Assembly: GCA_012032855.1 (NCBI GenBank) | Contig: JAAUQA010000042.1 | Location: forward strand, 1-12,397 | Source: Candidatus Competibacteraceae bacterium | GTDB taxonomy: Bacteria; Pseudomonadota; Gammaproteobacteria; Competibacterales; Competibacteraceae | Reading direction: 5' to 3' | DNA: 12,397 bases | In this document: positions 8,614 through 12,397 of the stretch, piece after piece | How positions within the stretch are numbered: the first letter of the stretch is position 1 | Layout of the letters: each line of letters opens with the position of its first letter | The notes under the pieces: generated by a model | What the model was told of the DNA's origin: nothing | The model's input: the letters and a program-made list of their open reading frames with translations, nothing else | Database searches by the model: none | Made by a program: the position numbers and the translations under genes

Positions 8614-9547
8614 CTAGATGTCAAGTCCCGCGAGATTATAGACACGTTTTTGAATAGCTCTGGTTGCTTTTGCTACCAGTTTTCAGGCTTGAATAGGGCG
8701 CGATATGCCCCAGCACCTTCTACGGGATATGCTGATTGTAGGCGCTGAGGTAGCGGGTTAGGGTGCCCGCCAAGACGTCAGCGATGCGCCCGTTGAAGCG
8801 TTCGATCATGCCGTTGGTTTGAAGGGTTCTGGGTTTGATTAAGCGGTGGTTGATGAGGGGTGCGGTACAGACCTGATCAGACCTGATCGAACAGATGCTG
8901 ACCGGTGGATTGACGTTCTCCGGTGGCACAGAAACGATCAGTAAATTCTTTACGGTTGTCGGTCAGCACCGTGCGGACGAAGAAGGGCGCCTTAGCGATT
9001 AAGCGCCGGAGAAACCCCTGGGTCATGGCGGCTGATTTATCGGCGGATTTCCACGTAGACCCAGCGGGTGGCACGGTCAATCGCGGCAAACAGGGACTGG
9101 CGCTGATCCCCATCCGGCATCTGGGTACTTGACATCGACATGGACTAAGCCCGATGCATAATCCTTGAAGGTTTTCAGCGCCGGGGTATTGGGGCCGTAC
9201 TCGCGGATGCGCAGGTCATTGAGACGCGATACGCCGTGGCGACGCGCAGGCAACGACTCAAGCCGGAGCACGAGACGGCAGGGTTGAGGAATTCGTGGGT
9301 AATCGCTAGCAGGTTATCCAGGGGGAGTAACAGTGATTCACGCAGGATCAACACCACCGCTGCTTGGGCCGGGTTAAGCGTGGTGTGCAGCGTATGGGGA
9401 CGTGTGAGCCATGCTCGCGCCGCCGCCATTGGCGACGGTGTGACGGCTGAGGTGGTACCGCTCGGCTAACACCTTGTCCATGACTGAGGCCGGTTGGGTG
9501 CGCAGTTCCTGGCGAATCGCCGGCGTGGTCCGGGCGTGCTTATGCAG
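8614..9547 (-). pseudogene. Decayed IS481-family transposase
   Basis: Spread over all three minus-strand frames are pieces that assemble in order into an IS481-type DDE transposase of about 310 residues. They are LHKHARTTPAIRQELRT with a helix-turn-helix ending LSRHTVA (9547 to about 9435); TLHTTLNPAQAAVVLILRE and NLLAITHEFLNPAVS; RHGVSRLNDLRIREYGPN; the first catalytic Asp in LVHVDVKY; FAAIDRATRWVYVE; SAAMTQGFLRRLIAKAPFF; the second Asp in VLTDNRKEF; the catalytic Glu in TNGMIERFNGR; and a tail resembling QKQPELFKKRVYNLAGLDI before TAG at 8614-8616. At least five frame changes, a 10-base tandem duplication and in-frame stops are present, so no active product is possible. The ATG is missing: TGA directly precedes the CTG at 9547. 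Terminal inverted repeats and a target duplication could not be set with confidence. Confidence 0.85.
8868..8888. repeat. 10-base perfect tandem duplication inside the transposase remnant
   Basis: CAGACCTGAT occurs twice back to back (8868-8877 and 8878-8887), followed by one further matching C. In the transposase the duplicated stretch encodes the junction between GQHLFDQV and CTAPLINHRL. Removing one copy restores a continuous frame across it, so this is a slippage-type duplication that broke the gene. Confidence 0.85.
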
Positions 9548-9699
9548 TCAAATGTTTAGGTTAGTGCAACCCCAACTCAGTTAATGTACCGTAACTTGCC
9601 AGATGTCGAAGTACCTCTCTGGCTCGAAACAGAGCATAGCTCTTCCTGGGTATATATTCACTCGGCACTGTACAGCTAAGGCTAAAAAGCACTCTCCAA
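9548..9699. other. Intergenic stretch between ccmB and the IS481 remnant
   Basis: No coding sequence or RNA gene is seen. The part next to the transposase (about 9555-9580, reading GAGTTGGGGTTGCACTAACC on the minus strand) is a plausible end of the insertion sequence. A small perfect inverted repeat, AGAGC-ATA-GCTCT (9631-9643), lies downstream of ccmB but lacks a T-tract, so it is at best a weak terminator. There is no trace of ccmC or ccmD here. Confidence 0.4.
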
Positions 9700-10377
9700 T
9701 CAATCGACACTGATCCGCAATCCTGCTGCTGTCGCGAACGGTGATAAGGTCAGGACCAACGCTAAAATCGCCCCCAGCAACGCGAGTTGACCCGATACCG
9801 GCAAACCGGCACTCGCGGCTGCCACCGCTGCGGTACCGAATATCAACACCGGTATATAAAGAGGCATAACCAACAGGGTTAGTAACACCCCGCCCCGTCT
9901 TAAACCGACCGTCAAGGCAACGCCGATGGCTCCCAACAAACTCAACACCGGAGTCCCCAACAGCAAGGTGAGCGGCAACATACCGATCCCCTCGGAAGGT
10001 AGATGCAACAGAATGCCCAACAGTGGGGATACCAGGATTAGCGGCACCCCGGTGACCAACCAGTGCGCCAATACTTTCGCTAACACCAGCAGCGTCAAAG
10101 GGTGAGGGCTAAGTAGCAGATGTTCCAGCGCGCCGTCTTCGAAATCGGAGCGAAACAACCGTTCCATGGATAGCAAGGTCGCCAGCAAAGCCGCCACCCA
10201 GATCACCCCGGGCGCGATTTCCGCCAGGATTTTAGGGCTGGGGCCAACCCCCAAAGGAAATAGACTGACGACCAAGACAAAAAACAGAATCGGATTGAGC
10301 ACTTCGCTACGTTTGCGAATACCCAATCGTAAATCGCGCCGCAACACTCCGGCAAAAGCCGCCCATGCCTCACTCAT
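9700..10377 (-). CDS. ccmB: Haem exporter/CcmE-release transporter membrane subunit CcmB
   Basis: CcmB is the membrane subunit that, with the ATPase CcmA, drives release of haem-loaded CcmE during System I cytochrome c maturation. The intact 225-residue product (E. coli CcmB has 220) begins with an amphipathic stretch (FAGVLRRDLRLGIRKRSEVLNPILFF) followed by about six hydrophobic membrane segments. The conserved APGVIWVAALLATLLSMERLF and DFEDGALEHLLLSPHPL motifs lie between the first two and the next segments. The ATG overlaps the ccmA stop by four bases (ATGA), so the two are translationally coupled. It is the last ccm gene in the window; ccmC, which usually follows directly, is missing. Confidence 0.95.
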   Translation of the reverse strand: MSEAWAAFAGVLRRDLRLGIRKRSEVLNPILFFVLVVSLFPLGVGPSPKILAEIAPGVIWVAALLATLLSMERLFRSDFEDGALEHLLLSPHPLTLLVLAKVLAHWLVTGVPLILVSPLLGILLHLPSEGIGMLPLTLLLGTPVLSLLGAIGVALTVGLRRGGVLLTLLVMPLYIPVLIFGTAAVAAASAGLPVSGQLALLGAILALVLTLSPFATAAGLRISVD

Positions 10378-11002
10378 TGCAAACGAAGGTGGTGGATGTG
10401 ACGGTGGTCCAGCCCCAGAGTTTGATGGCTGGTGATTACAGCCAGCCCGCCAGCTTGTACATGACTGCTCAGGCGTGCTTCCAGATTGGCAATCCCGTCG
10501 CGATCAATGGCGGTGAATGGCTCGTCCAATATCCATAGCGGGGCAACATTCACCCACAACCGCGCCAGACCTACCCGCCGGCGCTGGCCGGCAGACAGCA
10601 TGGCTACTTTGGTGTGCTCATAACCGTAGAGTCCGGTCTGCTCCAGAGCCCCTTCCAGTTCCGATTCCATACGGCTGTGACCAGTCAAGGCGCCAAAGAA
10701 CTGTAAATTCTCCAGCGGTGTCAGTTCCGGTTTGATCCCCGGATTATGGCCGATATAGAGTAAGTCCCGATGGAAGTCAGGACGATAGCTGCGAATGTCT
10801 TGTCCGCGCCAAGACACGGTTCCCTCCCTTGGTTCGCTCAAGCCACACAAGATGCGCAATAAACTGGTTTTACCCGCTCCGTTGACGCCTTCAATTTGCA
10901 GAAGCTGACCAGCTTCGACCTTCACGTCGAGCGCTTCGAACAGCGCCCGCCCATCACGAACGCAGGTCAGGCGTCGGCGGCCAAGGCCGGATTGGTGTTC
11001 AC
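10374..11002 (-). CDS. ccmA: Cytochrome c biogenesis ATP-binding protein CcmA (one apparent frameshift near its N-terminus)
   Basis: CcmA is the ABC-type ATPase that powers CcmB. It shows Walker A GVNGAGKTSLLRILCGL, the signature LSAGQRRRVGLARLW, Walker B LWILDEPFTAID and the H-loop VITSHQ. The natural start is probably the GTG at 11002, which overlaps the ccmI stop by four bases (GTGA). It reads V-N-T-N-P-A-L-A-A-D but runs into TGA after eleven codons. One extra C after 10973 (GAC-CGC-CTG) gives A-A-D-R-L-T-C-V-R-D-G-R-A-L-F-E-A-L-D and joins the main frame, for a product of about 209 residues against 207 in E. coli. Without that correction the only start is an internal GTG at 10925, which would lack the first beta strands. 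An AGGT lies 8 bases upstream of the 11002 start. Confidence 0.92.
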
Positions 11003-12297
11003 TGCACTACCTGATCAATGGTCAACGCAACCGATTGCGTGCCATCAACCAGTTCGAGCAATCCTGAAGCGCCTTGCAAATCTCCGGCTTGAGCGGTGAC
11101 GCTGCCGGCTTTGGAAATTCTTGCACCGACAATCACTTGTTTGAAACCGGACAACTTCAGAGCCGGCATCATGGCTTGGCTGTCATCCAACGTGACTTGC
11201 ACCGGGAAAACCCCGGCGGGTTGCCGCACGGCGGCCAACGGCATAGGCGGCCCCTCGGCGGCTTTGGCGAATATGAACAAGGTGTCTTGGGGCGACAGCT
11301 GTTCCCGCAGATTTGGGGCTAAATCGACCGTCACTTCGATACGCGGACCGGGAGCAGGTGCTGGTTCTTGAGCCGGAGCAGGTCGGAGAGGAACGGTTGT
11401 AGTGCTCGCTTGTGCTTGTTCGGCTAACAAGGCTTGCGCCCTGCCGATGCCGTTACGCAACAGCTGTGCCCCTTCGCTGGAAGGATCACGCAAGGCTAAC
11501 AACCGTTGCCAAGCCGTTATAGCCTGCTCGTATGAGCCTGAATTGAAAGAGCCAAACCCCAACAACATCAAAGCGCCTTGGTGATCAGGCGCGATTTGTA
11601 ATACGTGTTGCAACAATTGCGTGCTCGCCTTATTCATGCGCCCGTCATGGGCCAGAATCATGGCTTGGGCATAGGCCAGCATGATCTGCGGTTGCTGCGG
11701 GGCGAGCTTATAGGCCCGATCCAGAACCATCAATGCACCCTGCAACTGGCCCAGTTCCAGATAACTGCGTCCCAACAGATATAAACTGTCCGGTTCGTCG
11801 AACCCCTCTTGCAGCACGTGAGCCTGCAGTACCCTGGTGAAATCAGGCAGCTGTGTCTTATCCGGCAGGGAGTCGGGTTGGTGGATAGAGTGCAGCACCG
11901 CGTCTTCAAACTGTTCTTGCACGCTAATCCAGTCACCGGCCTCACCCCGGTAAGCAGTGAGATAGTAATACCCCAAGGCTAACACCGGAACGCCGAAAGC
12001 CATGATTCCCGCCCATCGGAACAGTTGAGTATGATTTGCGCTGGCCTGTTGTTGGTCGGCGGGAATATCTGTCAACAAGGTGCGTTCCAACTCTTTACGC
12101 AATAATGTGTACTGCTCTTCTTCTAAGCGTCCTTCCTGTTTGTCCCGTTCTAATTCATCCAGCCGTTCCCGGAAAATGTCGGCGTTGACTGTGTTGCGGG
12201 AAACCGCCCGCGTCGAGTGGTTGCGCTGCATGGGAATCCACACGGTTGCACCCGCGATTCCCACCATGACTAAGGCGATTAACCAGAACGTCAACAT
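10999..12297 (-). CDS. ccmI: Cytochrome c maturation protein CcmI (apocytochrome chaperone, TPR)
   Basis: CcmI binds apocytochrome c in the periplasm and passes it to the CcmF/CcmH haem-ligation complex. The intact 432-residue product has an N-terminal membrane helix (MLTFWLIALVMVGIAGATVW), a charged cytoplasmic loop with coiled-coil character (about 40-75), a second helix (about 93-112), TPR repeats (about 150-285) and a proline-rich linker. It ends in the typical C-terminal domain with TLFIFAKAAEGPPMPLAAVR, VTLDDSQAMMPALKLSGF and VIVGARISKAGSVTAQAGD. The ATG at 12297 has an AGGA Shine-Dalgarno 9 bases upstream. The earlier ATG at 12307 is out of frame. The gene overlaps ccmA by four bases and leads the visible ccm operon, whereas in the well-known arrangements ccmI or its equivalent closes the operon. 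Confidence 0.93.
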   Translation of the reverse strand: MLTFWLIALVMVGIAGATVWIPMQRNHSTRAVSRNTVNADIFRERLDELERDKQEGRLEEEQYTLLRKELERTLLTDIPADQQQASANHTQLFRWAGIMAFGVPVLALGYYYLTAYRGEAGDWISVQEQFEDAVLHSIHQPDSLPDKTQLPDFTRVLQAHVLQEGFDEPDSLYLLGRSYLELGQLQGALMVLDRAYKLAPQQPQIMLAYAQAMILAHDGRMNKASTQLLQHVLQIAPDHQGALMLLGFGSFNSGSYEQAITAWQRLLALRDPSSEGAQLLRNGIGRAQALLAEQAQASTTTVPLRPAPAQEPAPAPGPRIEVTVDLAPNLREQLSPQDTLFIFAKAAEGPPMPLAAVRQPAGVFPVQVTLDDSQAMMPALKLSGFKQVIVGARISKAGSVTAQAGDLQGASGLLELVDGTQSVALTIDQVVQ

Positions 12298-12301
12298 GAG
12301 G

Positions 12302-12317
12302 GGGCATCCTGTTGCCC
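12302..12317 (-). promoter_or_regulatory. Small stem-loop holding the ccmI Shine-Dalgarno in its loop
   Basis: In the minus-strand transcript GGGCA-ACAGGA-TGCCC can form a 5-base-pair stem with the AGGA ribosome-binding sequence in the six-base loop, 9 bases from the ccmI ATG. The stem is short and the arrangement may be chance. Confidence 0.25.
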
Positions 12318-12334
12318 ACCTTTCTTAAATACCA

Positions 12335-12397
12335 TCATGGCGCCCAGCGCCCTCCGACGGGAATATCAATGGCCGCGCCAAAACCGGTGATGCAGCC
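12335..12397 (-). CDS. Unidentified open-frame tail upstream of ccmI (partial)
   Basis: A minus-strand frame enters from the right edge and gives GCITGFGAAIDIPVGGRWAP before TGA, 37 bases ahead of ccmI. The pattern I-T-G...A-I-D-I-x-x-G-G-x-W resembles the C-terminal end of short-chain dehydrogenases/reductases, where T-G precedes a V/I-D-x-x-G-G motif. It does not resemble the hydrophobic C-terminus of CcmH or the end of CcmG, which would be the expected neighbours. Twenty residues are too few for a firm call, and the frame could also be chance. Confidence 0.3.
   Translation of the reverse strand, partial: GCITGFGAAIDIPVGGRWAP

Noticed and set aside
8690..8712. GGGC-GCGATAT-GCCC inverted repeat as an operator
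   Set aside because: It falls inside the transposase remnant coding for GHIAP and is explained by that coding sequence.
8596..9578. Terminal inverted repeats of the IS481 element (TTGGG and TTGCA blocks at both ends)
   Set aside because: The two ends align only with a six-base gap and several mismatches, and no target duplication is visible, so boundaries are not called.
9631..9643. Rho-independent terminator for the ccm operon
   Set aside because: The AGAGC-ATA-GCTCT stem is only five base pairs and has no T-tract on the ccm strand.
10374..10925. Short CcmA starting at the internal GTG 10925
   Set aside because: It lacks the normal N-terminal strands, and the GTGA overlap with ccmI at 11002 plus a family-like N-terminus point to the longer form with one missing base.

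Overview
The window looks like chromosomal DNA from a gammaproteobacterium, probably a free-living respiratory one. This rests on a KdsD-type arabinose-5-phosphate isomerase (so a lipopolysaccharide outer membrane), a CcmA/CcmB/CcmI set for System I cytochrome c maturation, a CobB-like sirtuin and large multi-PAS sensor kinases. I cannot name the genus from sequence alone.

Layout. At the left edge (1-111, minus) is the start of a quinone oxidoreductase-like gene, divergent from kdsD (222-1228, plus). kdsD converges on an amidase-signature hydrolase (1238-2968, minus), which is divergent from a sirtuin deacylase (3067-3808, plus). The sirtuin converges on a two-gene signalling operon on the minus strand. 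That operon holds a membrane sensor with four PAS domains and a HisKA_2-type kinase core (5822-8489), followed by a REC-PAS-HisKA-HATPase-REC hybrid kinase (3838-5822) that overlaps it by one base. Upstream of the operon lie a candidate sigma70 promoter and a perfect CRP-type palindrome. Next comes a decayed IS481-family insertion sequence (about 8614-9547, minus), then a tightly overlapping ccmI-ccmA-ccmB operon (12297 down to 9700, minus). A short unidentified reading-frame tail sits at the right edge.

How the genes may work together. CcmA and CcmB are the ATPase and membrane subunits of the transporter that releases haem-loaded CcmE, and CcmI presents apocytochrome for haem ligation. Their usual partner ccmC is absent: the IS remnant lies where it would be expected. 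The two signalling proteins look like a phosphorelay: the membrane kinase is of the type whose partner is a receiver like the one at the N-terminus of the hybrid. The amidase and the sirtuin are both acyl- or amide-cleaving enzymes on a shared divergent promoter region, but a functional link is only a guess.

Quality warning. kdsD, the sirtuin gene, both kinase genes and ccmA each read as a conserved protein only if one or more single-base indels are corrected, nearly all of them missing bases in short homopolymer runs. The amidase, ccmB and ccmI are intact. This pattern fits uncorrected sequencing or assembly indels better than genuine pseudogenisation. The IS copy carries additional, non-homopolymer damage and is truly decayed.
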